A stretch of 64,000 nt of DNA, taken from contig NZ_BMWZ01000005.1 of NCBI RefSeq assembly GCF_014651495.1, positions 310,001 to 374,000 of the forward strand, given 5' to 3'. Source of the DNA: Algibacter mikhailovii (lineage in GTDB: Bacteria > Bacteroidota > Bacteroidia > Flavobacteriales > Flavobacteriaceae). The notes under the pieces are model-generated. The model had not been told where the DNA came from. It saw nothing but the letters and a program-made list of their open reading frames with translations, and made no database searches. Positions 9,629-17,596 of the stretch are shown piece after piece (the stretch's first letter is position 1; each line of letters begins with the position of its first letter). A program made the translations under genes and the position numbers.

Positions 9629-9946
9629 ATGGCATTAGAGATAACGGATGCGACGTTTGAAGAAGCGGTATTAAAAAGTGATAAGCCTGTATTAGTTGAT
9701 TTTTGGGCAGCTTGGTGTGGACCATGTCGAATGGTTGGACCAATTATAGAGCAAATTAGCGAAGAATATGAAGGTAAAGCCGTAGTAGGAAAAGTAGATG
9801 TTGATGCTAATCAGGAATTTGCTGCTAAGTATGGGGTTCGTAATATTCCTACTGTTTTGGTTTTTCAAAACGGAGAAGTTGTTGGTAGACAGGTTGGTGT
9901 AGCACCAAAAACTGCATACACAGAAGCTATAGACGGTTTACTGTAA
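9629..9946 (+). CDS. trxA: thioredoxin
   Basis: 105 residues, the usual length of cytoplasmic thioredoxin. It carries the redox motif WCGPC (about residues 29-33), the preceding VDFWAAW strand and the cis-Pro segment RNIPTV near residue 74. No signal peptide, so it acts in the cytoplasm as a disulfide reductant for ribonucleotide reductase, peroxiredoxins and similar clients. It is a single-gene unit ending in a strong hairpin terminator. Confidence 0.97.
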   Translation: MALEITDATFEEAVLKSDKPVLVDFWAAWCGPCRMVGPIIEQISEEYEGKAVVGKVDVDANQEFAAKYGVRNIPTVLVFQNGEVVGRQVGVAPKTAYTEAIDGLL

Positions 9947-9975
9947 GAGATATAAATTTTAGAAAAAGAAAAATG

Positions 9976-10010
9976 AAAAGGTTTGCCGTTTTGGTGAACC
10001 TTTTTTTATT
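9976..10010 (+). terminator. intrinsic terminator of trxA
   Basis: A 12-bp stem (two G-U pairs) built from AAAAGGTTTGCC and GGTGAACCTTTT with a 5-base loop, followed by a T-run. Lies 30 bases after the trxA stop. Confidence 0.85.
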
Positions 10011-10030
10011 TTAGACTAAAATTAAATTTT

Positions 10031-10573
10031 ATGAGCGAAACAAATAAAGTACAGGATGCTATTGATAGTAAGTTAATTGAGCAACGTAAGGTGTTTTTGT
10101 GGGGGCAGGTTGATGATGCATCAGCTAAGCATGTCATTGATAGGCTGATGTATTTAGATGCTTTAGAAACCAAGGATATTCAATTATATATAAACAGCCC
10201 GGGTGGCTATGTGACCTCAGGGTTTGCTATTTACGATTGTATAAAATCTTTGAATAGCGAGGTGGCTACCATTTGTACTGGTTTTGCAGCATCTATGGGG
10301 TCAATAATATTATCGGCAGGGGCAAAAGGAAAACGTTTTATTCAGCCACATGCCCGTGTTATGATTCACCAACCAAGTGGCGGTGCTAGAGGGCAGGCGA
10401 GTGATATTGAAATTACGGCCAAAGAGATTATATTGACTAAAGAATTAAGTGCTAAAATACTTGCTGATAATTGCGGACAAACCTTTGAGAAGGTGATGAA
10501 GGATTTTAATCGTGATCATTGGATGGGGGCAGATGAATCTGTGTCCTACGGTATCGTAGATGAGGTGATTTAA
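10031..10573 (+). CDS. clpP: ATP-dependent Clp protease proteolytic subunit
   Basis: 180-residue ClpP family serine protease that forms the barrel chamber used by ClpX/ClpA-type unfoldases. The catalytic Ser sits in GFAASMGS, the His in RVMIHQPSGG, and the acidic third residue in the RDHWMGADE region; the YINSPGG strand is present. It is shorter at the N-terminus than housekeeping ClpP and no clpX follows, so it may be the second, accessory ClpP many Bacteroidota carry. It has its own terminator. Family certain, the paralogue status inferred. Confidence 0.92.
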   Translation: MSETNKVQDAIDSKLIEQRKVFLWGQVDDASAKHVIDRLMYLDALETKDIQLYINSPGGYVTSGFAIYDCIKSLNSEVATICTGFAASMGSIILSAGAKGKRFIQPHARVMIHQPSGGARGQASDIEITAKEIILTKELSAKILADNCGQTFEKVMKDFNRDHWMGADESVSYGIVDEVI

Positions 10574-10591
10574 TCGGTTCAAACTTATACT

Positions 10592-10629
10592 AAAGAGAGG
10601 TCTATGCCAGATGCTAAACCTCTCTTTTT
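10592..10629 (+). terminator. intrinsic terminator of clpP
   Basis: Perfect 10-bp stem AAAGAGAGGT / ACCTCTCTTT with a 16-base loop and a T-run at its end. Confidence 0.85.
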
Positions 10630-10650
10630 GTTTATTTAAATGTGTTCAAT

Positions 10651-13221
10651 ATGAAAGTATGTATATATGTTATTCTAGGCTTTATCTTGATGACTTCTTG
10701 CGCAAAAAAATCTGAGCGAATAGATTTATTAAGTCCTGGTATTTCACTCGAATTAGCAAAATACAGAAAACAGCAGGTATCAAATGTTGTTTATAATTTA
10801 TCATTTAAAATACCTGAGCTAAAAGTTGAACCTATTGCCGCAATTTTAGATTTAAGTTTACAAATTAATAATTTAAATCAACCTTTATACTTAGATTTTA
10901 ATGCGGATAGTTCGCATATTAATAGTGTTTTTGTAAATGAGAAACAAGTTGAGATTAATCATCAACAAGAACATATCATCATTGATCCAAAAGATTTAAA
11001 AATTGGAAATAATGAGGTGTCAATTAACTTCAGGGCAGGCGAATTATCACTTAATAGAAATGATGACTATTTGTACACGCTTTTAGTGCCAGATAGGGCG
11101 AGTACCTTGTTTCCTTGTTTTGATCAGCCAGATATCAAAGCGCACTATATTCTTGAGGTAACCGCACCTAAGGATTGGCAGGTATTGTGTGCTTCTAATA
11201 TTGAGATGTCAGAAATACAAGGGGACTTCGTTAGGCATAAATTCCAGAAGTCTGATTTGATGAGTACCTATCTTTTTTCATTTGTAGCTGGGGTTTTTAA
11301 CAGTACAAAGCAGAAATTAGGTGATTTAAATATGCTGATGCTGTACAGAGAAAACAATGAAGAAAAGCTTGCAGCTAGTGCGACTGAGATATTTAATCTT
11401 CATCATAAATCGGTAGGTTTTTTGGAAGCATATACGCAATATGAATTTCCCTTTAAAAAGTTAGATTTTGCCGTAATACCCGGGTTTCAATACGGTGGTA
11501 TGGAGCATGTAGGTGCCATACAGTACAGAGAATCGTCCTTGTTTTTGGATGATAATGCGACACAAAATCAGAAATTAAACCGTAGTAGACTTATTGCCCA
11601 TGAAACAGCGCATATGTGGTTTGGGGACTTGGTGACTATGAAGTGGTTTGATGATGTTTGGCTCAAAGAAGTATTTGCAAATTTTCTCGCAGATAAAGTG
11701 ACTAGTCAATCGTTTCCGGATGTGAATCACTATTTAAATTTCATGACAGATCATTATGAAAGAGCATATAGTGTAGACAGAACCCTAGGCTCAACCCCTA
11801 TAAAACAACCACTAGATAATTTAAAAAATGCCGGGACACTCTATGGGCGTATTATCTATGACAAGGCGCCAATTATGATGCGTCAATTAGAGGCTTTAGT
11901 TGGAGAAGAGTCTTTTAGGAAAGGCATGCAAAATTATATTAAGACTTATGCCAATGGTAATGCAGATTGGAATGATTTAGTGGCTTTATTGGATGCTGAA
12001 ACTTCTGAAGATTTAATGCAATGGAGTGATGTTTGGGTAAATAAACCCGGAAGACCTTTAATTTCAAATATCATTACATATAAGAATGATAGTATTGAAC
12101 GTTTTGAAATCGCTCAACAAGCTGAAGATGGCAGTGGTAATGTTTGGCCGCAAACCTTTGAAGTTGGACTGGTTTATGAAGACGCTGTTAAGGTAATGCC
12201 TATTAAGTTAAATGCTAAAAAGCAATTGTTTGTAGAGTTTGTTGGATTGCCTAAGCCCAATGCTATAATCTATAATTATAATGCCTTTGGTTACGGCGTA
12301 TTTCCTATAGATTATTTAGATGTTAATACAATACCATCAATTAAAAATGATGTGGCTAGAGGTTACAGTTATGTGAATTTATATGAAAATATGCTTTCTG
12401 GTAATATTGCCCCTAAAAAGGTGCTTGATGTATTTATAGAGGGTGTTGCCTCAGAAAAAGAGGAACTTGTTTTAGACGTAATTAGTGGAAAGATAGCCTC
12501 ATTGTTTTGGCATTATATTTCAGAAGAGCAGCGTGCTTTAGTGGGTGAAAGATTAGAATCTATAGTTTATAAACAATTAAATGAAGATCGCTATACTACA
12601 AGTTTTAAAAAAACGCTTTTTAGTTTATATAAGAGTGTCGCTTATTCCGCAGAGGGCAAAGACGTATTATACAATATATGGAACAAATCCTTATCCATAA
12701 AAGGGTTAAATTTGGGAGAGCATGATTATACAAACTTAGGAGTAACTTTGGCTATTTATAATCATGAACATTCAAAAGATATACTGCAAAGTACCTTGGA
12801 AAACATTAATAATCCTGACAGAAAAAAACGCTTTGAATTTTTGTTGCCGTCATTGTCAGGTGATGAAAAAGTAAGAGAAGCCTTTGTATTATCTCTGGCT
12901 AAGGCTGATGCTCGAGAAAAAGAAAGTTGGGTAGCGACTAGTTTGAATTATGTTAATCATCCGTTAAGGCAAGAAGCTTCTCAAAAGTACTTAAGAATGT
13001 GCTTAGAATTGATTGAAGAAATTCAGTTAACAGGGGATATTTTTTTCCCTAAAGCCTGGCTCAATGCTACCATTGGAAATTATACCTCTGATTATGCCTA
13101 TGATGTTCTTGAACAATTTATGGCAGATAATCCAAATTTTCCGGACGTCTTAAAAAATAAACTATTACAAGCTTCTGATGGTGTTTATAGAGCGAAATTA
13201 ATTAGAGAAAAACACAAATGA
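10651..13221 (+). CDS. M1 family zinc aminopeptidase, lipoprotein
   Basis: About 856 residues. ATG at 10651 is chosen over GTG at 10642 because it opens onto a lipoprotein signal peptide (lipobox LMTSC). The zinc site HETAH with the distal Glu 18 residues later (KEVFANF) is intact, and the substrate-recognition loop reads YGGMEHVGAIQY, i.e. GGMEH where most family members have GxMEN. N-terminal beta domain about 40-220, catalytic domain about 230-460, C-terminal helical repeats after 570. Likely anchored in the periplasm or on the surface and trims peptides from their N-termini. The stop overlaps the next start (ATGA), so the DUF58 gene is translationally coupled. Confidence 0.92.
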   Translation: MKVCIYVILGFILMTSCAKKSERIDLLSPGISLELAKYRKQQVSNVVYNLSFKIPELKVEPIAAILDLSLQINNLNQPLYLDFNADSSHINSVFVNEKQVEINHQQEHIIIDPKDLKIGNNEVSINFRAGELSLNRNDDYLYTLLVPDRASTLFPCFDQPDIKAHYILEVTAPKDWQVLCASNIEMSEIQGDFVRHKFQKSDLMSTYLFSFVAGVFNSTKQKLGDLNMLMLYRENNEEKLAASATEIFNLHHKSVGFLEAYTQYEFPFKKLDFAVIPGFQYGGMEHVGAIQYRESSLFLDDNATQNQKLNRSRLIAHETAHMWFGDLVTMKWFDDVWLKEVFANFLADKVTSQSFPDVNHYLNFMTDHYERAYSVDRTLGSTPIKQPLDNLKNAGTLYGRIIYDKAPIMMRQLEALVGEESFRKGMQNYIKTYANGNADWNDLVALLDAETSEDLMQWSDVWVNKPGRPLISNIITYKNDSIERFEIAQQAEDGSGNVWPQTFEVGLVYEDAVKVMPIKLNAKKQLFVEFVGLPKPNAIIYNYNAFGYGVFPIDYLDVNTIPSIKNDVARGYSYVNLYENMLSGNIAPKKVLDVFIEGVASEKEELVLDVISGKIASLFWHYISEEQRALVGERLESIVYKQLNEDRYTTSFKKTLFSLYKSVAYSAEGKDVLYNIWNKSLSIKGLNLGEHDYTNLGVTLAIYNHEHSKDILQSTLENINNPDRKKRFEFLLPSLSGDEKVREAFVLSLAKADAREKESWVATSLNYVNHPLRQEASQKYLRMCLELIEEIQLTGDIFFPKAWLNATIGNYTSDYAYDVLEQFMADNPNFPDVLKNKLLQASDGVYRAKLIREKHK

Positions 13222-14147
13222 ATTTAAGTCGAGAACTTAATAAAACAGAGGGTTTTAAAAACCTTGAACTTCTTGCCAAACAAGTTGTTGAAGGTTTTAT
13301 TGCCGGGATGCACAAAAGCCCATTTCATGGTTTTTCGGCTGAATTTGCTGAACATAAAATATATAATCAAGGTGAAAGTACCCGACATATTGATTGGAAA
13401 TTATTTGCTAAAACAGAGAAACTTTATACAAAGCGCTATGATGATGAAACCAATTTAAGGTGCCATATTATTTTAGATAATAGCAGTTCAATGCATTACC
13501 CTGAGTTGTCAGCTTTTTCAATAGACAATCTAAATAAAATTGCTTTTTCAGCATTAGGAGCGGCTTCATTAATGCAGATATTAAAAAAACAACGTGATGC
13601 TGTAGGATTAAGTATTTATAGCGATAGTTATGATTACTATGCCCCAGAAAAGGGGAGTGAAAGGCATCATCAAATGCTCTTAAATCATTTAAGTCAAGCA
13701 GTGCGGTCTAGGCACCATAGTAAGCAAACGGAAACGTATAAGTATTTACATGAAATAGCAGAAAAGATTCACAGACGGTCTTTAATTTTTTTATTTACAG
13801 ATATGTTTCAAACCTCAGAAAATAACATTAAATTATTTGAGGCGCTAAGGCATTTGAAGTACAATAAACATGAAGTGGTATTGTTTCATGTTTTTGATAA
13901 GGAGAAGGAATTAGAATTCAATTTTGATAATACACCTAAGCGCTTTGTTGATGTTGAAACTGGGGAGCATATGAACTTATATGCAGATTCAATAAAAGAA
14001 AACTATAGTAAAGCAGTTGAAGATTATTTTGCTGCCTTACGATTAAAGTGTGCTCAGTATAAAATAAAATATGTAGAGGCTAATATTAATGAGAATTTTA
14101 ATAACATCCTCACAGCCTACATGATAGAACGCCAAAAATTTGGCTAG
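13218..14147 (+). CDS. DUF58 domain protein (vWA-like)
   Basis: 309 residues, cytoplasmic, no signal or membrane helix. The hallmark STRHIDWKLFAKT lies near residue 55, followed by a von Willebrand A-like fold with a MIDAS-type DNSSS near residue 93 (DxSxS). DUF58 proteins usually sit with a MoxR AAA+ ATPase and BatA/BatB proteins; none of these is here. Instead the gene is coupled by a 4-base overlap to the M1 aminopeptidase. Role unknown; a metal-dependent binding or chaperone-adaptor role is the usual proposal. Confidence 0.88.
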   Translation: MNLSRELNKTEGFKNLELLAKQVVEGFIAGMHKSPFHGFSAEFAEHKIYNQGESTRHIDWKLFAKTEKLYTKRYDDETNLRCHIILDNSSSMHYPELSAFSIDNLNKIAFSALGAASLMQILKKQRDAVGLSIYSDSYDYYAPEKGSERHHQMLLNHLSQAVRSRHHSKQTETYKYLHEIAEKIHRRSLIFLFTDMFQTSENNIKLFEALRHLKYNKHEVVLFHVFDKEKELEFNFDNTPKRFVDVETGEHMNLYADSIKENYSKAVEDYFAALRLKCAQYKIKYVEANINENFNNILTAYMIERQKFG

Positions 14148-14179
14148 AAAAAATAAAACATAAAAAACTTCAAAAAAGG

Positions 14180-14210
14180 TTTGAGATATTAAAAAAGGCG
14201 TGTATATTTG
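14180..14210 (+). promoter_or_regulatory. promoter of tRNA-Asp
   Basis: TTTG (14180-14183), spacer of exactly 19 bases, then TATATTTG (14203-14210). This is a full match to the Bacteroidota primary-sigma consensus and would start transcription about ten bases before the tRNA. Confidence 0.85.
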
Positions 14211-14228
14211 CAACCGCAATAATGCAAC

Positions 14229-14302
14229 GGTCTGGTAGTTCAGTTGGTTAGAATGTCGCCCTGTCACGGCGAAGGTCGCGGGTTCGAGTCCCGTCCAGAC
14301 CG
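14229..14302 (+). tRNA. tRNA-Asp (GTC)
   Basis: 74 bases. Acceptor stem GGTCTGG pairs with CCAGACC, discriminator G at 14302; anticodon loop CTGTCAC gives GTC; T-loop TTCGAGT with stem GCGGG/CCCGT. No CCA is encoded, as is common in this phylum. Preceded by a consensus promoter and followed by a short terminator. Confidence 0.97.
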
Positions 14303-14318
14303 CAAAAATTGCAAAAAT

Positions 14319-14347
14319 AAAGCTCTGAGAAATTAGGGCTTTTTTTG
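14319..14347 (+). terminator. terminator of tRNA-Asp
   Basis: Stem AAAGCTCT... with AGGGCTTT (8 bp including one G-U), 8-base loop, followed by T-run at 14341-14346. Confidence 0.65.
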
Positions 14348-14371
14348 GCAATAGCAAGAAGTTGTGTTGTT

Positions 14372-14436
14372 CCTAGAGGAATCTAGGATGTAGTTACCAA
14401 AGTAATTTGGTATCCAATGGAAAGCTTTCCTTTTTT
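14372..14436 (+). other. cluster of three short perfect hairpins ending in a T-run
   Basis: CCTAGA-GGAA-TCTAGG (14372-14387), TACCAAA-GTAA-TTTGGTA (14395-14412) and the palindrome GGAAAGCTTTCC (14419-14430) followed by six T. All three are perfect, the first two with 4-base loops, inside 65 bases of non-coding sequence after the tRNA terminator. It could be a small structured RNA with its own terminator or leftover of a mobile element end. No known RNA family is recognised. Confidence 0.45.
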
Positions 14437-14440
14437 CTGT

Positions 14441-14469
14441 GAAGAAAATGGGGATGCTTTTTTGTTTTA
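14441..14469 (+). repeat. 29-bp direct repeat, copy 1
   Basis: Matches 17551-17579 with a single mismatch (A/T at the seventh base). Core is TGGGGATGCTTTTTTG. The two copies bracket about 3.1 kb holding a gene remnant, manA and doubtful ORFs. Confidence 0.8.
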
Positions 14470-14569
14470 TAAAGGATTTTTTTGCAAAAATCGAAATCTT
14501 ATTTTAATTCACACATAACTTTTGAGATTGATTCTATTTTTGCTTAAACACAACAATTGCCCTTGATCT

Positions 14570-14782
14570 GTAACGACCTATGAATCTCAACTTCGAGGAT
14601 TTGATCGTATTCATTTATTGCCCAACCAGACTAAAACAGTTAAGCTTGTTATTCATCCGGAGGATTTAGAAATTTTAGACAAAAATATGAATTGGACAGT
14701 AGAATCTGGTAAGTTTAATATTTCGGTTGGAAGCTCTTCGGTGGATATTAAATTGACTCAAGATATTGAAATATTAAAATAA
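14570..14782 (+). pseudogene. remnant of a glycoside hydrolase family 3 C-terminus (fibronectin III-like domain)
   Basis: A reading frame of about 70 codons without a start ends at a TAA (14780-14782). It reads LRGFDRIHLLPNQTKTV, then PEDLEILDKNMNWTVESG and ISVGSSSVDIKL. This is the order and wording of the Fn3-like domain that closes bacterial beta-glucosidases of family GH3 (usual form: LxGFxRVxLxPGExxTV ... DMxWVVEPG ... VGSSSxDIRL). The frame is broken by a stop just upstream (14564-14566) and nothing of the catalytic domains is left. The following 240 bases up to manA hold no recognisable gene. Recognised by eye, not by search. Confidence 0.7.
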
Positions 14783-15021
14783 GGAAGAAATAGATTTTAA
14801 AAATGACAAATTCCGGGAACTGGAACAACTTGTGTGGCAGTATCATGAAGGGTTTCCTGGATCTCAACTTGGCGAATTGTGAAAACTTATGGATATAATT
14901 TTTAAATGTTAAGATTTCATTAATTATTGAAGGTTACACCTGTTAGAATTGAAATTCGATACATTCATTAATCAAAAACTTAGTATGTTTGTTAAAGCAA
15001 AATGTAATAAATAAAAAGTGT

Positions 15022-16224
15022 ATGTCTAAATTATTTACCCTTACTGGGAAAATTCAAAATTATGCCTGGGGTGGTACTCAATATATTCCCAATTTATTAG
15101 ATTTGGAGGCTGGGGAAGAGCCTTGTGCTGAGTATTGGCTTGGGGCCCACATAAATGCACCTTCAATTTTGGATACAATAGAAGGCGAGCAATCTTTAGA
15201 TGATTATTTGAATTTAAACCTCTCTGAACGACTAGGTGCTGACATTGCTGAAAAATTTGGGCGATTACCTTTTTTGTTTAAAGTCCTGGATGTTAGTGAT
15301 ATGTTGTCTATTCAGGTGCACCCAAGTAAAATAGAGGCAGAAAAGGGATTTAAATATGAAAATGAAAAAGGGATTCCTCTAAACGCATTTTCTCGAAATT
15401 ATAAAGATGATAATCATAAGCCTGAAATAATGGTGGCTCTCAGTGAATTTTGGCTTTTACATGGTTTTCTGCCTAAGGAAAAGTTGATTCAGGTGTTAAA
15501 AAGTATTCCGGAGTTTAGCAATCTATTATCAGTTTTTAATGAAACAGGATATTTTGGTTTATACAAGCAGGTCATGCAACAATCTGATGAGGAAAGCAAT
15601 GCATTATTACAGCCCATTATTAATCGCATATTACCGCTTTATAAAACAGGTAAGTTAGATAAGTCTAATCCCGATTACTGGGCTGCTAAAGCGGTGGATA
15701 CCTCAGAAAATAAGAAGTCTTTAGATAAAGGCATTTATTCTATTTACTTTTTTAACATAGTAAAAGTTAACAAAGGGGAAGCTGTATTTCAAGATGCCGG
15801 TATTCCGCACGCCTATTTAGAAGGTCAGAATATGGAATTAATGGCCAATTCAGATAATGTTTTACGTGGAGGTTTAACACCAAAGCATGTGGATGTGCCA
15901 GAGTTGTTAAAACATGTAGTTTTTGAGGAGACTGAACCAAACATTATGTTAGGAGAATTACAGGATGATGGGCTAGAACGCATTTATAAAAGCCCAGCGC
16001 CAGATTTTGAACTTAGTCAAATTAGTATATGCGCAACAGATAAGTACATGTCAAAAGCTATGACTGCTCAAATTATTATAGTTATTGAAGGTCATGTGGA
16101 AGTTTCTGAAGGGAAGACGGTATTAGCATTAGGTAAGGGGCAATCTGCTTTTTTATCAGCAGACAGCGCTTATACTGTATCAACTCCTAACTCAGCAATT
16201 CTTTATAAAGCGACAGCACCTTAA
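15022..16224 (+). CDS. manA: mannose-6-phosphate isomerase, class I
   Basis: 400 residues. TTG at 14989 is in frame, but ATG at 15022 gives the normal N-terminus (MSKLFTLTGKIQNYAWGG). Zinc ligands and active-site motifs are visible: IQVHPSK, HKPEIMVAL, and the signature around GIPHAYLEGQNMELMANSD. It interconverts mannose-6-phosphate and fructose-6-phosphate in the cytoplasm, feeding GDP-mannose synthesis or mannose breakdown. It is the only clearly intact, recognisable gene between the two 29-bp repeats and stands next to a glycosidase remnant, so it may be the survivor of a former sugar locus (inference). Confidence 0.95.
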   Translation: MSKLFTLTGKIQNYAWGGTQYIPNLLDLEAGEEPCAEYWLGAHINAPSILDTIEGEQSLDDYLNLNLSERLGADIAEKFGRLPFLFKVLDVSDMLSIQVHPSKIEAEKGFKYENEKGIPLNAFSRNYKDDNHKPEIMVALSEFWLLHGFLPKEKLIQVLKSIPEFSNLLSVFNETGYFGLYKQVMQQSDEESNALLQPIINRILPLYKTGKLDKSNPDYWAAKAVDTSENKKSLDKGIYSIYFFNIVKVNKGEAVFQDAGIPHAYLEGQNMELMANSDNVLRGGLTPKHVDVPELLKHVVFEETEPNIMLGELQDDGLERIYKSPAPDFELSQISICATDKYMSKAMTAQIIIVIEGHVEVSEGKTVLALGKGQSAFLSADSAYTVSTPNSAILYKATAP

Positions 16225-16371
16225 ATATGTATGAGGACGATTATTTGAGTTTATATTATATAGATTCTGAATAACTCGTTGTAATTTTTTGGCGGGCTTA
16301 TTTGGTTTGATTGTAGGCATTTTTTCTTGCACTTTAATAAAAGTACATGTCTCAAATCTCTACCAACTACA

Positions 16372-16554
16372 ATGCTAAACAAAGGCGTTGCTCGAAATAC
16401 TTCTGACGATTTAATAAAACGGTTAGATCCCGAAGTGCTGAATGTGCATCCTGATTTCGTGAAACTAGGGTTGGAACTAAATGAGCCAATGAGGAAGGTT
16501 AATAGGAATAGCTTTCGTGTTAAATGCTATGATGCCCGCCATTTTCTAATTTAG
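16372..16554 (+). CDS. doubtful small ORF, possibly a decayed gene
   Basis: 60 codons from ATG at 16372 (a TTG at 16327 is also in frame). The product is basic and rich in Asn, Arg and Val, with no signal peptide, membrane segment or known motif. Flanking sequence on both sides (16225-16371 and 16555-16780) holds only short broken frames. It lies in the stretch between the 29-bp repeats where at least one gene has decayed, so it may be a fragment rather than a working gene. Confidence 0.3.
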   Translation: MLNKGVARNTSDDLIKRLDPEVLNVHPDFVKLGLELNEPMRKVNRNSFRVKCYDARHFLI

Positions 16555-16780
16555 GCGAAATTATGAAATCGATATTGTTATTAATTTGAAAAGCCTACTA
16601 CAGGAAGGAATTCAGAGAGCACGGTATTAGATGCTGTGCTTAATTTGTGTTTAAAATAAATAATTCCCAAAAAGCTTTCTGTTCAATATTAGACATTAAT
16701 AAATTCTGAAAACTTAATAAACCACCATAATGATTTTTTTCAATTCAATATAGAGATCAATGGTAGTATCGAGTTGGTTT

Positions 16781-17443
16781 TTAAATTACCCAAAGTGCAT
16801 GTTTTTTTTCTACATACCATGTGTTATTCTTCTTTTTTATGATTAGAATAGATGCTTCTCCGCAGTCATTTCCGCAGATAAATGAAAAATACATCATTCC
16901 TCTACTTTTATCATTATTAAGAATAAACTTTGATAAACTCAAATTTCCAACATCAAATGTATTTAAAGTATCTGCTTGTTTTAGAGATAATTCCTTTAAT
17001 TTAACGAAATTAGATGTCAATAGTTTAACTGGTAAGTGATTCTTTTTTTTAATTTGTATGGCAACCTGGTCTATGTTAAACTCTTCAGGACTTTTTATAA
17101 ATGAAATATCGATTTCACTACCATTGAAATTATCATTGATAAATAAAGTCCCCTTTAGTGAGTCATTTTTAATGATTTTTTTCTTTAAAGTTTTTAATTC
17201 TTGTTGGTACGCTATAGAGTCTATATTTTTATGAAATAAATGATTTATTAAAAGGTGGATTGATTGTTCTCCTAAATATCTATTATATAAATGAGTGTCA
17301 ACTAAATCATTCAATATATTATTGTAAATTGCTATAGAATCTACTATTGTTACTGAACTAGGTACTTTTGTTTTCTTTGCTGTGGTATTTTCTTTGCATG
17401 AAAATACCAATAGCATTAAAATTAAGACCATAACTTTTTTCAT
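16781..17443 (-). CDS. putative lipoprotein of unknown function
   Basis: 220 residues with a lipoprotein signal peptide (MKKVMVLILML, lipobox VFSC). The mature part is Lys- and Leu-rich with predicted helices, and ends in a beta-like stretch (SRGMMYFSFICGNDCGEASI, then KKNNTWYVEKKHALWVI). The Cys pair CGNDC may form a disulfide. No family is recognised. It runs opposite to manA and shares the 17444-17596 gap with the second 29-bp repeat. Confidence 0.65.
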   Translation of the reverse strand: MKKVMVLILMLLVFSCKENTTAKKTKVPSSVTIVDSIAIYNNILNDLVDTHLYNRYLGEQSIHLLINHLFHKNIDSIAYQQELKTLKKKIIKNDSLKGTLFINDNFNGSEIDISFIKSPEEFNIDQVAIQIKKKNHLPVKLLTSNFVKLKELSLKQADTLNTFDVGNLSLSKFILNNDKSRGMMYFSFICGNDCGEASILIIKKKNNTWYVEKKHALWVI

Positions 17444-17550
17444 CTATTCCCTGTTTAATATTAATGATGGTTAATGCTGAGGAATATCTTGCTCGTAAAT
17501 AGAATACTCAAATATCATACCGGCTTCTTTATGAAATTTTGTTTCATCTT

Positions 17551-17579
17551 GAAGAATATGGGGATGCTTTTTTGTTTTA
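17551..17579 (+). repeat. 29-bp direct repeat, copy 2
   Basis: One mismatch to 14441-14469. It lies just past the stop codon of the exported protein at 17597-18196. On the minus strand the frame of that protein stays open for 41 codons beyond its stop, running through this repeat to 17471. Confidence 0.8.
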
Positions 17580-17596
17580 AAACAGCTTTTTGAAGT

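Noticed and set aside
10031-10573. clpP as part of a clpP-clpX operon
   Set aside because: It ends in its own terminator and the next gene is an M1 peptidase.
14043-14357. 104-codon minus-strand frame across tRNA-Asp
   Set aside because: It is antisense to the end of the DUF58 gene and to tRNA-Asp; the piece WTGLEPATFAVTGRHSNQLN is the translated complement of the tRNA, a well-known spurious product.
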